Positions 1 to 8,978 are shown, numbered from the stretch's first letter. The stretch: 64,000 nucleotides of DNA from UBA6170 sp942491385 (GCA_942491385.1 CALOAF010000008.1:62001-126000); one strand, 5' to 3'. Numbers and translations: made by a program. Notes: generated by a model from the sequence alone, not told the origin.

Positions 1-101
1 CAACCCTTAAATTCTTGCCTCAAAATATTTCCAAATTGCGCATAGAGATTTCGAAGGTCTTTATTTGCTGAAGTGCGGACACCAAAGGGTGGGTTGGTGA
101 T
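1..101. repeat. Left copy of a long direct repeat flanking the sugar block
   Basis: Bases 1-101 match 6288-6388 in the same orientation with three mismatches, at 60, 68 and 85. The copy is cut by the window edge, so the full repeat may be longer. Confidence 0.9.
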
Positions 102-103
102 GT
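1..103 (-). pseudogene. 3' fragment of a duplicated RNA methyltransferase gene (runs off the left edge)
   Basis: Read leftward, this stretch encodes the methyltransferase catalytic motif NPPFGVRTSANKDLRN followed by LYAQFGNILRQEFKGW, almost the same as the intact gene at 6203-7291. Similarity stops abruptly near base 101; what lies to the right is unrelated, so this copy has no 5' part. It continues past base 1, where the original 3' end of the gene may lie. An open frame runs into it from an ATG near base 190, but those upstream codons look like chance. It is probably a remnant left when the block at about 104-6210 entered the gene. Confidence 0.75.
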
Positions 104-431
104 ATTCTATAAATGTAGCAATTTCTCCCCAAATTCTAAACAACCATATATCTGTGCATGCGGCTGCTTTATACAGCGGTTTCTGCATGCAATACCTTGG
201 ACACTTGCTCTGTAATGGCAAGCTGGAAGGTGTCTAGAACGGGCACCTATGGTTGGTTTAAAAAAAGTACGCTCGATCTGCATATTGAGCAAACATAAGA
301 TTCCACAAGACATTCGATAAAATTTCCTCCGAATTACTTACTCCTTGATGGGGGATTTCTATTCTAAAAAGCTTTCTTGTAGGATAAGTTGTTCACTTGC
401 ACATTACTGATTTTTATCTAAAAAATCAGAC
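104..431. other. Left inner end of the inserted block, no recognised gene
   Basis: About 330 bases between the methyltransferase fragment and the lacI promoter. The minus strand has a 68-codon open frame (107-313) with an SD-like GGAGGA at 325-330, but its protein resembles nothing I know. Another minus frame gives a helical-looking segment (VLDTFQLAITEQVSKVLHAE) broken by stops, so this may be the remnant of a decayed gene. No integrase, transposase or terminal inverted repeat is seen. Confidence 0.4.
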
Positions 432-460
432 TTGACAATCGAAACGCTTCGATGTAATAT
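432..460 (+). promoter_or_regulatory. Sigma-70-type promoter of the lacI-uroD-GH31 operon
   Basis: TTGACA at 432-437, a 17-base spacer and TAATAT at 455-460 form a near-consensus promoter, with expected start near 467. It lies about 115 bases upstream of the LacI-family gene and is the only strong promoter seen ahead of this block. Confidence 0.8.
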
Positions 461-482
461 GGATTTGTCGAAGCGTTTCGAT
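438..482. promoter_or_regulatory. Paired LacI-family operators
   Basis: Two copies of a 15-base element, ATCGAAACGCTTCGA at 438-452 and its exact reverse complement at 468-482. Each is a near-palindrome centred on CG, as LacI/GalR operators are. The first fills the spacer between the -35 and -10 boxes; the second begins at the expected transcription start. Binding at either would block initiation. The regulator encoded immediately downstream is the obvious ligand, implying autorepression. Confidence 0.8.
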
Positions 483-582
483 GTTTTCTTCTCCTTACCA
501 TTTCCGTCAAAACAATATAGGGCTAAGCAATGAAAGAGTGTGCAACCTTCCAAACTCAGATTAACCTGGCGAAAGGTGCTTA

Positions 583-1572
583 ATGAAACGAGCCACAATT
601 GCAGATGTAGCCAAATTGTCTGGAGTCAGTATTAGTACAGTCTCCTATGCACTCAGTAATAAACGCCCTATCTCGGAGGAAACACGCCAGCGAATTCGGG
701 AAGCGGTCCAGGAACTTGGTTACCGCCCCAATCCAAGTGCGAAACGTCTTGCCAGTGGCGAAAAGAGCCGAAATATAGGATTCGTACTCCCGCTAAAGGG
801 CATCGGGATTACTGGTTTGGAAATGAAGTTTATATCAGGTGCAGCCAGCGCGATTAATGAGGCCGGGTACACATTTGTGTTGTTAGCTCACACGGATCGC
901 AATCCCGAAAACTTGCTTCGCTTTGCCCAAAATGGCGTGGTGGACGGATTCATCCTGATGGAAGTCTTATTACGGGATGATCGTGTTGAGTTACTGAAAC
1001 AGGAAGGTTTCCCCTTTGTCATGGTTGGAAGAAATGAAGACACGACTGACCTCAATTATGTAGACATGGATATCAAGCAGGCCATTGAAATATGCTGCCA
1101 GACCTTTTTTGAAAGAGGGCATCGTTCGATCGCTTACCTTCATATGGATGATGATCAGTTTGGTCTGGTTGTGCGTTCGATTCAGGAATATCACGCGGCT
1201 TGTGACAGATACAAACTGAAGCCTATCCTGAAACCATGCTTGCCGACAATTGAAGATGGTCAGGCAGTGATGGATGACCTGTTTTCCAGGCATCCAGACC
1301 TGAATGCAGTATTTATTTGGAATGAAGTTTCTGCACTTGGTGCAGTTCAGGCTATTAAATCCAGAGGATATCGAATACCAGAAGATTTCTCGATCATCAG
1401 CCTTGAGACAACGATTTTATCCGACCTGGCACCCTTTACGCCAGATCTTATTGATATTCGTGCGGAGGAGGTTGCATCCCAGGCAGCCAAATTATTAATC
1501 GCAATGTTAGAAAATCAACCTGTTGAGCAATCTCAAATTCTCATTCCACCTAAAATAATCACAGGAACTTAA
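583..1572 (+). CDS. LacI/GalR-family transcriptional repressor
   Basis: A 329-residue LacI-family regulator. Residues 1-60 form the DNA-binding headpiece: helix-turn-helix ATIADVAKLSGVSISTVSYAL and hinge-helix region NPSAKRLASG. The rest is a periplasmic-binding-protein-like sensor domain that in this family binds a sugar or sugar phosphate. Length is normal for the family. It is the first gene after the promoter with paired operators at 438-482 and is followed by two UroD-like genes and a GH31 glycosidase, so it probably controls its own operon in response to the glycoside or a breakdown product. The effector cannot be told from sequence. Confidence 0.93.
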   Translation: MKRATIADVAKLSGVSISTVSYALSNKRPISEETRQRIREAVQELGYRPNPSAKRLASGEKSRNIGFVLPLKGIGITGLEMKFISGAASAINEAGYTFVLLAHTDRNPENLLRFAQNGVVDGFILMEVLLRDDRVELLKQEGFPFVMVGRNEDTTDLNYVDMDIKQAIEICCQTFFERGHRSIAYLHMDDDQFGLVVRSIQEYHAACDRYKLKPILKPCLPTIEDGQAVMDDLFSRHPDLNAVFIWNEVSALGAVQAIKSRGYRIPEDFSIISLETTILSDLAPFTPDLIDIRAEEVASQAAKLLIAMLENQPVEQSQILIPPKIITGT

Positions 1573-1654
1573 CGGGTAACGAATATTGGAAAATTGTATG
1601 TTCAAAATTGATTAGTACTGGAATAACGAGAATCTATCCAGAAAAGGAATTGTG

Positions 1655-2731
1655 ATGAATAAGTCTAAAAACCAAGTTAGAGAAGAATCTTATATCCTGG
1701 CCAGTTTACTTACCTTGAAACCAGAACCTGCCCCAAGGGGGATGAGCAGCCAGGAAATCGTGAGGCGAGCGATTGAATTTGATAACCCGCCGCGGATCCC
1801 TTATTACTTCCTTTTTCACCCGAATGCAGCAGATATCGGTATCATTGGGCCGCTTTCAGAATCATCCGATAACCGTGGAGGCCGGAAAAAGGGTGAAATT
1901 TATGAGGATAATTGGGGTGTGAGAAGAGAAGTAACAGGCCGTTTTTGGGACCATCCCATTGACTATCCCCTAAAAGACTTATCTAAATTCGATAGCTATA
2001 AATTCCCAAATGCGATTAAAGGGATAAAAGCAATTTGGCCTTTAGTGCGCTTAGGAAATATTGCGAAGAAGTATATGGTAGGTTGGAATCCGATTTACAT
2101 GTATGAGACAATGCGTTCTCTGATGGGTTTTGAGGAATTAATGATGGCGCCCTATCTTCAGCCAGATGGATTACATCGTCTTTTGAATAAACTAACGGAG
2201 ATGACCATTCAGGCTGTGGAAGCCTATCATCAGATTGGTGGTATACATGGTTTCCTTACAGCAGAAGATTGGGGTCTGCAGAGTAGTATGCAAATGAAAA
2301 TTGATACCTTTCGAGAATTTTACAAACCGTATTATCAGCGCATCATCAACGCCTGTCATGAAAGGTCTATTCACTTCATTTGGCACAATTGCGGCTATAT
2401 CTCCGATATGTTCCCCGATATGATTGAAATGGGGGTGGATGTGGTTCAATTTGATCAACCCAGATTGATGGGCCATCAAAAATTGATCGAAGCACTTGGT
2501 GGGAAGATCTGTATGTGGAATTGTGTAGATATCCAATGGGCGTCCAGGGAAGAAGTCACGAATGATGAAATCCGTCGTGAGGTCGCTGAGATGGTTGAAG
2601 CGTACCAAATCCCAAGATTCAACGGAGGATTTATTGCCAAACACTATCCTCAACCCTGGGATATTCAACTTCCTGTTGAGCGACAAAAGCTAATTTTTGA
2701 AGCTTTTATGGATAACGGTTGCCGTTTATAA
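1655..2731 (+). CDS. Uroporphyrinogen decarboxylase (UroD)/MtaA-like family protein
   Basis: About 358 residues, a UroD-fold TIM barrel. I chose ATG 1655 over GTG 1652 because AAAAGGA at 1643-1649 is better spaced for it. H244 and C246 in the HNCG motif match the zinc-binding His-x-Cys of corrinoid methyltransferases such as MtaA, MtbA and CmuA, which move methyl groups between a corrinoid protein and coenzyme M or folate. True haem-pathway UroD lacks this motif, so a haem role is unlikely. A candidate third ligand is seen in CMWNCVD. It is followed at 13 bases by a second UroD-like gene and then a GH31 glycosidase. No corrinoid protein lies nearby, so substrate and methyl acceptor are unknown. 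Confidence 0.85.
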   Translation: MNKSKNQVREESYILASLLTLKPEPAPRGMSSQEIVRRAIEFDNPPRIPYYFLFHPNAADIGIIGPLSESSDNRGGRKKGEIYEDNWGVRREVTGRFWDHPIDYPLKDLSKFDSYKFPNAIKGIKAIWPLVRLGNIAKKYMVGWNPIYMYETMRSLMGFEELMMAPYLQPDGLHRLLNKLTEMTIQAVEAYHQIGGIHGFLTAEDWGLQSSMQMKIDTFREFYKPYYQRIINACHERSIHFIWHNCGYISDMFPDMIEMGVDVVQFDQPRLMGHQKLIEALGGKICMWNCVDIQWASREEVTNDEIRREVAEMVEAYQIPRFNGGFIAKHYPQPWDIQLPVERQKLIFEAFMDNGCRL

Positions 2732-2744
2732 AAAGGAGGCCGGG

Positions 2745-3756
2745 ATGAATTCCTATCAGAGAGTATTGGCAAGATTGCAGGGCCAGCCAGTTGACCGTCC
2801 GCCAAACTTCAATATTTATATGACTTTTGCCGCCGATCATATTGGACCAACCTCTAGCGCGTTATTATCAGGATTATCGGGTGTTGGTTGAAGCTAACCT
2901 GGCCATGTTGGAAGATTTCGAGTCAGACATCGTCCAGGCAATCTCCGATCCTTATAGAGAAGCAGTAGATTTTGGATTGGATGTTATTTTCCCCGAGAAC
3001 AGTTTGCCAATCAATACCACTCCCTTATTAGAAAAACCTGAAGACCTTTCATCGCTAAAAATTCCTGATCCATATAACAGCCCTCGGATGAGGGACAGAC
3101 TGGAAGCGGTCCGATTGTTGCGCGAGAAAGTTGGTGGTGAAGTCCCGATCATGGGGTGGGTGGAAGGTGCACTGGCGGAAGCTGTTGACTTGCGGGGCAT
3201 GACGAACCTGATGATGGACCTCATCCAGCGCCCTGAATGGGTTATGGAGCTATTGGAGATCTGTGGTGAGCTTTCCGTTCAATTTTCCCTGGCTCAACTG
3301 GAAGCCGGGGCCGACATCATAGGCCTTGGCGATGCCGCTGCCTCTCAGATCTCTCCTGTCATGTACCGTCGATTCGCTCTCCCCTATGAACAGAAAGTGT
3401 TTTCTGAGGTTCACAATGCAGGGGGCATTGGCCGTTTACACATCTGCGGGGATACGAATAAGATATTGCCGGATATGGTTGCCAGCGGGGCAAAAATAAT
3501 TGATCTCGATTGGATGGTAGATATGTCTGCAGCAGTAAACCAATTCGGTGACCAGGTTTCTTTCTGCGGGAACATTGATCCGGTTGCCGTTTTGTTGCAG
3601 GGAACACCTGAAGAAGTTTATCGGGCAACATTAACTAATCTCAAGGCGGGTGGGATACATAGTATCTGTGCTGCTGGCTGCGAGGTCCCCATAAACACAC
3701 CACACGAAAATCTCGCCGCCCAGAATCGGGCCTTGCAGGATTACGGACAAGGTTAA
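2745..3756 (+). pseudogene. Second UroD/MtaA-like methyltransferase-family gene, frameshifted near base 2847
   Basis: Translation starts at ATG 2745 behind a strong AAAAGGAGG and gives MNSYQRVLARLQGQPVDRPP, a typical UroD-family N-terminus, up to AADHIG. The frame then needs the removal of one C in ACCAA (2846-2850) to continue as QPLARYYQDYRVLVEANL and the rest of a normal ~337-residue protein ending at 3756. The downstream part is intact, with HICGDT (zinc His and Cys), GNIDPV and a late CAAGCEVP that could supply a third zinc ligand. A TTG at 2827 could start a shortened protein lacking about 30 residues. The break may be a sequencing error or a recent mutation; the rest shows no decay. 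Confidence 0.8.
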
Positions 3757-3766
3757 GGAGTACGAT

Positions 3767-6238
3767 ATGAATCCAGAGCACAAGATCCTCATTGAGGAAA
3801 TCAACCGTCATCCAGAGGGGATTCGCACCAAAGTCGACAAGGGGCAGTCGCTTCGTGTCTTTCTCAAACAACTGGTGCGTTATCCATTTAGCACTTTCAC
3901 CAAGTCTCTCTTTTCCGAGAACATGCCGAATGTATATTACGGCTATAGTGACCATCCCCTTGACCTGGAAGCGAGACCCTTTCAGTACGCGCAATCTTTC
4001 CTGAGACGCAACAAAGGGCGCAAAGCCAGTTGTGTGCTTCGTACAAAGTTATTGAGCCAATCAGGAAACAGCTTCACTTTTGAAGCCAAAGGCTACGATA
4101 TTTATCAGGTTTTAGATGATGATGCAGATGGGATCCAGCATACCTACCGGGTGGATGACAGTACTCCTTACCAGTCGCTGACTTTGCAACTGGATTTCTT
4201 AAGGGCTGATGTTTATCGGGTTCGGTTGGCAGCAGGTAATAGTGTTCCGGAAAACCAAACTCCAATGGTTGTCGGTGATATTCAGGAGGCGAATCCGTCC
4301 CTTGAGATCTTGGAACATGATGCTTATTATCAGATCCGAACATCCAGGTTAAGTCTGGATATCTATAAGCAGGACTTCCGCATCGAGGTGTTCAATTCGG
4401 AGGGGGAGTTGATTGCTGAATCGGGCAGCAAAACCAAGAACGAATTTGCGAATGCTCTGGATTCCTATCCTATGGGATTCATCTATGATGGGAAGTCCCG
4501 TCAGAATTATGGGGTTGAGAATTTTTCTCTCTTCCCAGGCGAGGCAATTTACGGGCTGGGCGAGCGCTTCGATACTGTTGACAAAATGGGGAAGACCGTT
4601 GGCCAGTGGTCATTCGAAGGCAATGGCAATACCTCAGGCCGCACGTACAAACCAATCCCATTTTTTATGAGCACACAAGGTTATGGTGTGTTCATTAATG
4701 AACACCGACCAATTACTCACTGGATCGGTACTCGGGAGACCTGCACACATCAAATTGCGATTCAGAGCGATCTCATCGACTACTATTTCTTCTACGGACC
4801 AGATTTCAAACACATCTTGGGAGCGTATACTGATTTGACTGGTAAACCTGTGATGGTGCCAAAGTGGTCTTTTGGGGTCTGGATGTCTCGTTGGTCCTAT
4901 TACTCACAAGAGCAGGTGATGAAGGTGGCAAAGCTACTCCGAGAGATGGAAGTTCCCTGCGATGTGATCCATATTGATGCCGGTTGGTTTGAGGATGAAT
5001 GGGCATGTGACTGGACTTTCTCATCCGAACGATTCCCTGATCCAGAGAAGATGTTTGCCAAGTTGAGAGAGATGGGGTTCCGGGTAAGTTTATGGCAGAT
5101 GCCGTATGTGCTGGAGCAAACTCACCAGTTTGCCGATGCCAAGGCCTCTGGAGTTATTGCGAAACGAGGCGGGCCATTTGTCTGGCTGTTTATGTTCCCT
5201 GGCAGCCCGATCGATTTTTCCAAGGAAGCCGGAGTCAAATGGTATAAAGAGCGACTTCGGAAAGTGCTTGAGATGGGTGCTTCGGCGATCAAAGTTGATT
5301 TTGGTGAACAGATTGAACCCCATTTGAAATTCCAGGAATACGATGGAACAAGTATGCACAACCTGTACCCGTTGTTATATAACAAAGCTGCCTTTGAAGC
5401 AGTTGAGGAAACAAATGGGGAGGGAATCATCTGGGCAAGGGCAGCTTACGCTGGTTCTCAGCGTTATCCAGTGCACTGGTCGGGGGACAATTCAGCTAAT
5501 TACCCCAATATCCAGACCTCACTGCGATCAGGATTGTCGTTGGGGTTGAGTGGTTTTTCTTTCTGGAGCCAGGACACCGGGGGGTTTGCAGGGAGGGGTA
5601 ATGATGAACTGTACATTCGATGGACCCAATTGTCAATTTTCCAGTCTCATATCCGATTTCATGGTCCTCTACCAAAATTCAAGGAGATCTGGAATTACTC
5701 ATCTGAAACTCAAGAGATTGTCAAGAAATTCCTCAATCTTCGGTATCAGTTGATCCCTTATCTCTATTCAGAATCCATGGTCGCTGTGAAACAAGGGCTG
5801 CCACTACTGCGGCATCTGGTGATTGAGTTTCAGAACGACCCAACAGTGTTCCACATCGAAGACCAATTTATGTGTGGCAGGAATCTATTGATTGCACCGA
5901 TAATGACACCAAACGATACAAGGAAAGTATATCTCCCCGAGGGAGACTGGTTTGACTTTTGGAGCGGTGAAAGGATGGCGGGGAGGCAATGGTTGACTGT
6001 GAATGCTTCCCTTGGCAAGATCCCAGTATATGTCCGCTCTGGCACCATCCTTCCTCTTGGGCCGGTGGTGCAGCACACCAATGAAATCGACGGAGAAGAA
6101 TTCACTTTATATCTATATCCGGCAGAAAATGGAGATGCAAGCTATCAATTGCACGAAGAGGAACAGGTTCGATCGATGCGCGCCTCTGTAGAAGGGAACA
6201 AATTACATATTAAAAGCAAGCAGGCTTTTTGGTTTTAA
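3767..6238 (+). CDS. Glycoside hydrolase family 31 (alpha-xylosidase/alpha-glucosidase-like)
   Basis: An 823-residue GH31 enzyme that would release an alpha-linked sugar from a glycoside. The N-terminal beta-sandwich covers roughly 1-360 and the catalytic barrel follows. D511 in IKVDFGEQ is the expected nucleophile and D574 in HWSGDNSANY the acid/base. The KxDFGE form resembles YicI-type alpha-xylosidases more than maltases. No signal peptide is seen, so it acts on imported substrate. AAGGAG precedes the ATG, 10 bases after the UroD-like gene. Its last ~10 codons and stop lie in DNA that is antisense methyltransferase sequence, so the native C-terminus was probably replaced when the block inserted; the loss should be small because the catalytic domain is complete. 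Confidence 0.92.
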   Translation: MNPEHKILIEEINRHPEGIRTKVDKGQSLRVFLKQLVRYPFSTFTKSLFSENMPNVYYGYSDHPLDLEARPFQYAQSFLRRNKGRKASCVLRTKLLSQSGNSFTFEAKGYDIYQVLDDDADGIQHTYRVDDSTPYQSLTLQLDFLRADVYRVRLAAGNSVPENQTPMVVGDIQEANPSLEILEHDAYYQIRTSRLSLDIYKQDFRIEVFNSEGELIAESGSKTKNEFANALDSYPMGFIYDGKSRQNYGVENFSLFPGEAIYGLGERFDTVDKMGKTVGQWSFEGNGNTSGRTYKPIPFFMSTQGYGVFINEHRPITHWIGTRETCTHQIAIQSDLIDYYFFYGPDFKHILGAYTDLTGKPVMVPKWSFGVWMSRWSYYSQEQVMKVAKLLREMEVPCDVIHIDAGWFEDEWACDWTFSSERFPDPEKMFAKLREMGFRVSLWQMPYVLEQTHQFADAKASGVIAKRGGPFVWLFMFPGSPIDFSKEAGVKWYKERLRKVLEMGASAIKVDFGEQIEPHLKFQEYDGTSMHNLYPLLYNKAAFEAVEETNGEGIIWARAAYAGSQRYPVHWSGDNSANYPNIQTSLRSGLSLGLSGFSFWSQDTGGFAGRGNDELYIRWTQLSIFQSHIRFHGPLPKFKEIWNYSSETQEIVKKFLNLRYQLIPYLYSESMVAVKQGLPLLRHLVIEFQNDPTVFHIEDQFMCGRNLLIAPIMTPNDTRKVYLPEGDWFDFWSGERMAGRQWLTVNASLGKIPVYVRSGTILPLGPVVQHTNEIDGEEFTLYLYPAENGDASYQLHEEEQVRSMRASVEGNKLHIKSKQAFWF

Positions 6239-7291
6239 TTTCGTTTGATTCGCCAGCATCACATTATTGCACAAAAAAACAATCTGCCAACCCTTAAATT
6301 CTTGCCTCAAAATATTTCCAAATTGCGCATAGAGATTTCGAAGGTCCTTATTTGATGAAGTGCGGACACCATAGGGTGGGTTGGTGATAATCCAACCAGG
6401 TTTTTCATTGGGTTCCAATTCGGATATCGACTGATTTTTCCACCCTACAAAATGGTTTACACTTGCTTTTTCTGCATTATTTGTAGCTGATTCGACTGCG
6501 CCTTTATCACGATCACTACCTCGAATCGTGGCGGCGGTACTGGAGAAATTTTGTATGGCTTCGCGCCTGATTTTCTGCCAGATTGACTGATTGAAATCAG
6601 TCCAGTTTTCAAACGCAAAATCTCTGTATAATCCAGGCGGTTGGTTTTTCGCCATGAGAGCAGCTTCGATGGGTATAGTTCCGGACCCACAAAAGGGATC
6701 GATCAGTGGGTATTCAGGTGTCCAATTTGAAGCTAGTAGTAAACTAGCGGCTAAATTTTCACGAATAGGTGCTTTGCCGACAATTTCACGATATCCACGC
6801 ATATATAACGGGTTCCCGCTAGAGTCAATACTGATAGTTACTTTATCGCGAAATACCCTGACAATAATCAGTTGTTGTTTTCCAAAAACTTGTTCTGAAT
6901 CGCCTTTGATCAAGGGCACTTTTTTCGCCAGGTTTGCTTCGATTGATTGATGAATCCTTTGAGTAACCGCATCACTGTGATATAGCTTTGATTTCCGACA
7001 TGTTGTGCGGATCGTAACACTGACATCTTTTATTAAAAATTGTTTCCAGGGAAGACGAACTGATTTTGAAAACAAATCTTGAAAACGGGTGGTTTCAAAT
7101 TCAGCAATTCGCACCAGAATTCGATTCGGAACCCGTAAAAATAAATTCATTTTGTAAATCGTTTCCAAATTGCATTCATATTCCAAACCATCAGACGCTG
7201 GAATAGGTCGAATTTTTGGGAAGATTTGTTCAACTTCTGCTTTGGCTACTTGATCAACACCGGGAGGTACAACTAGATAGGTTTTATACAT
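6203..7291 (-). CDS. THUMP-domain class I SAM-dependent RNA methyltransferase (RlmL N-domain/YpsC family)
   Basis: A 362-residue predicted 23S rRNA guanine-N2 methyltransferase. Residues ~1-150 form the ferredoxin-like/THUMP RNA-binding region. The Rossmann methyltransferase follows, with PLIDPFCGSGTIPIEAALMA (SAM motif I) and the catalytic TNPPYGVRT. The ATG overlaps the stop of the YgiQ gene by 8 bases, suggesting translational coupling. The C-terminus ends at LLAFNM*; relatives continue past FN with a short Gly-rich strand, so roughly 10-20 residues are missing. The stop codon lies in DNA belonging to the neighbouring GH31 block. It overlaps the convergent GH31 gene by 36 bases. Confidence 0.87.
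   Translation of the reverse strand: MYKTYLVVPPGVDQVAKAEVEQIFPKIRPIPASDGLEYECNLETIYKMNLFLRVPNRILVRIAEFETTRFQDLFSKSVRLPWKQFLIKDVSVTIRTTCRKSKLYHSDAVTQRIHQSIEANLAKKVPLIKGDSEQVFGKQQLIIVRVFRDKVTISIDSSGNPLYMRGYREIVGKAPIRENLAASLLLASNWTPEYPLIDPFCGSGTIPIEAALMAKNQPPGLYRDFAFENWTDFNQSIWQKIRREAIQNFSSTAATIRGSDRDKGAVESATNNAEKASVNHFVGWKNQSISELEPNEKPGWIITNPPYGVRTSSNKDLRNLYAQFGNILRQEFKGWQIVFLCNNVMLANQTKLKPKSLLAFNM
6288..6388. repeat. Right copy of the long direct repeat
   Basis: Matches 1-101 in the same orientation with three differences. Here the repeat is part of the intact methyltransferase gene and covers its catalytic NPPYG motif. Confidence 0.9.
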
Positions 7292-8978
7292 AAGGTTTCT
7301 TTACCAGGATTTCTTTTTGTCTATTTTTTTTCGTGATTGACTTTTCTACAAAAATTGGTTTTTTTGTAAATGGATTCATCTCAGTGTAATACATGACACT
7401 GGCATACGTAGAAGGAGTGGGGGTGAAGATTTGAACTTGCTCTGGATTTGTTCTCAATTTTTCGGATGTGAACATCTTCAACTGTTGCATTTCCCGATCA
7501 GAACAGCCTGGATAGGCAGCGATGAAATAATAAGTGAGATATTGTTTTTTATTTAATTTATGATTGATTTTATCTACACGATTCTTGAACGCAAGAAGTT
7601 TTTCTGAGCCAGGTTTGCCCATTAATTCCAAAGTCCGTTTTTCTGTGTGTTCAGGCGCAATTTTTAATTGACCTGATACGTGATGAGCTAAAAGTTCTTC
7701 GAGATATTTATTCCCATATTGTCGATCATCGAGAATGAGATCATAGCGCAAACCTGATGCTACGAAGACCTTACGAACTTGTGGGTGGGAACGTACTGCT
7801 TTCAACAAATCCATTTGGGGGCTGTGATTGACACGCAATGCCGTACAAACCTCCGGTGAAATACATCTTCTATCCTGACATACACCACGAGAAATTTTCT
7901 TTTTACATTCAAACCCATACATATTTGCGGTTGGTCCACCCAGGTCCTGGATAATCCCTTTAAATTCTGGGATTTCCGATAAGGCATCCACTTCGTTTAG
8001 GATCGATTCTTTGCTGCGCCATTGGATGGTGCGACCTTCGTGTACAGCGATGGCACAGAAATTACATTCCCCATAGCAACCACGATGAGTGCTGATGGAA
8101 AACCTGATCGTCTCCAGCGCTTTCACTTTTCCATTTTTTTCATAATATGGATGCTGAGACCTCTCATACGGCAAAGCATAAATTTTATCCAATTCATTTT
8201 GGTTAAGGGAATACGCCGGGGGATTTTGCACCAAGTAACGGTCTCCATGAGCTTGAATGAGACCTTCCGCTGTGAGCGGATCGTTATTTTTATAAAAAAT
8301 GTCAAAACTATCTATATAGGCAAGTTTATTTGTATTGCATTCTTCGAAAGAAGCTAATGGCAAATAATCCTGTAAGGGTTCTTTGTTGATATAGCTCAGT
8401 CCCCTGATTGACCTGGGGTCACTCTCTTGGCTAAGTGCATGGGCCAGTTCAACGATGGATCGATCTGCCATTCCATACAACAAAAAATCAGCCTTTGCAT
8501 CGAACAACACTGAACGCCTGATTTTATTGCTCCAGTAATCATAATGGGCAATGCGACGGAGACTGGCTTCCATGCCACCGAGCACAATTGGTTTGGTTTG
8601 CTTGAAAAACTTTCTGATTAAGTTGCTGTATACGATGGTGGCTCGATCTGGCCGTCTGGTATTTTGCCCGCCGGGTGTGTAATCATCACTTTTGCGTTTC
8701 TTCAAGGATGCTGTGTAGTTCGAGACCATTGAATCAATACTCCCCGCAGAAACGCCCCAAAAGAGCCGCGGTTCTCCAAGACGAGTAATATCAATCCCTG
8801 ATAAATAATCAGGTTGGGCAATGATCCCAACTTGATAACCTGCATCCATGAGGATGTGGCCAATCACCGAAATACCCATATAAGGACTATCGATGTAACT
8901 ATCGCCTGAAACAAGGATCACATCGAATTCGTCCCAACCTAAATTAAGAGCTTCTTCTTTTGTTGTTGGTATATACAT
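7284..8978 (-). CDS. YgiQ family radical SAM protein (UPF0313)
   Basis: A 564-residue radical SAM enzyme of the YgiQ family, whose reaction is not established. Residues ~1-270 form the cobalamin-binding-like N-terminal domain characteristic of the family (DVILVSGDSYIDSPYMG near the start). The radical SAM cysteines are in STHRGCYGECNFCAI (CxxxCxxC). The C-terminal part contains a Cys-rich insertion (RGVCQDRRCISPEVC), as in relatives, and LKIAPEHTEKRTLELMGKPG. Length is normal. It is followed by the methyltransferase with an 8-base overlap and lies 27 bases after the phosphofructokinase-like gene, so the three may share a transcript. Confidence 0.9.
   Translation of the reverse strand: MYIPTTKEEALNLGWDEFDVILVSGDSYIDSPYMGISVIGHILMDAGYQVGIIAQPDYLSGIDITRLGEPRLFWGVSAGSIDSMVSNYTASLKKRKSDDYTPGGQNTRRPDRATIVYSNLIRKFFKQTKPIVLGGMEASLRRIAHYDYWSNKIRRSVLFDAKADFLLYGMADRSIVELAHALSQESDPRSIRGLSYINKEPLQDYLPLASFEECNTNKLAYIDSFDIFYKNNDPLTAEGLIQAHGDRYLVQNPPAYSLNQNELDKIYALPYERSQHPYYEKNGKVKALETIRFSISTHRGCYGECNFCAIAVHEGRTIQWRSKESILNEVDALSEIPEFKGIIQDLGGPTANMYGFECKKKISRGVCQDRRCISPEVCTALRVNHSPQMDLLKAVRSHPQVRKVFVASGLRYDLILDDRQYGNKYLEELLAHHVSGQLKIAPEHTEKRTLELMGKPGSEKLLAFKNRVDKINHKLNKKQYLTYYFIAAYPGCSDREMQQLKMFTSEKLRTNPEQVQIFTPTPSTYASVMYYTEMNPFTKKPIFVEKSITKKNRQKEILVKKPYV

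Noticed and set aside
107..313. Leftward 68-codon open frame with an SD-like GGAGGA
   Set aside because: No recognisable family, Cys/His-rich composition as in chance frames, and it ends in the duplicated gene fragment; not called as a gene.
2827..3756. Second UroD-like gene starting at TTG 2827
   Set aside because: A strong SD and family N-terminus at 2745 belong to the same gene in another frame; the short start is a fallback only.
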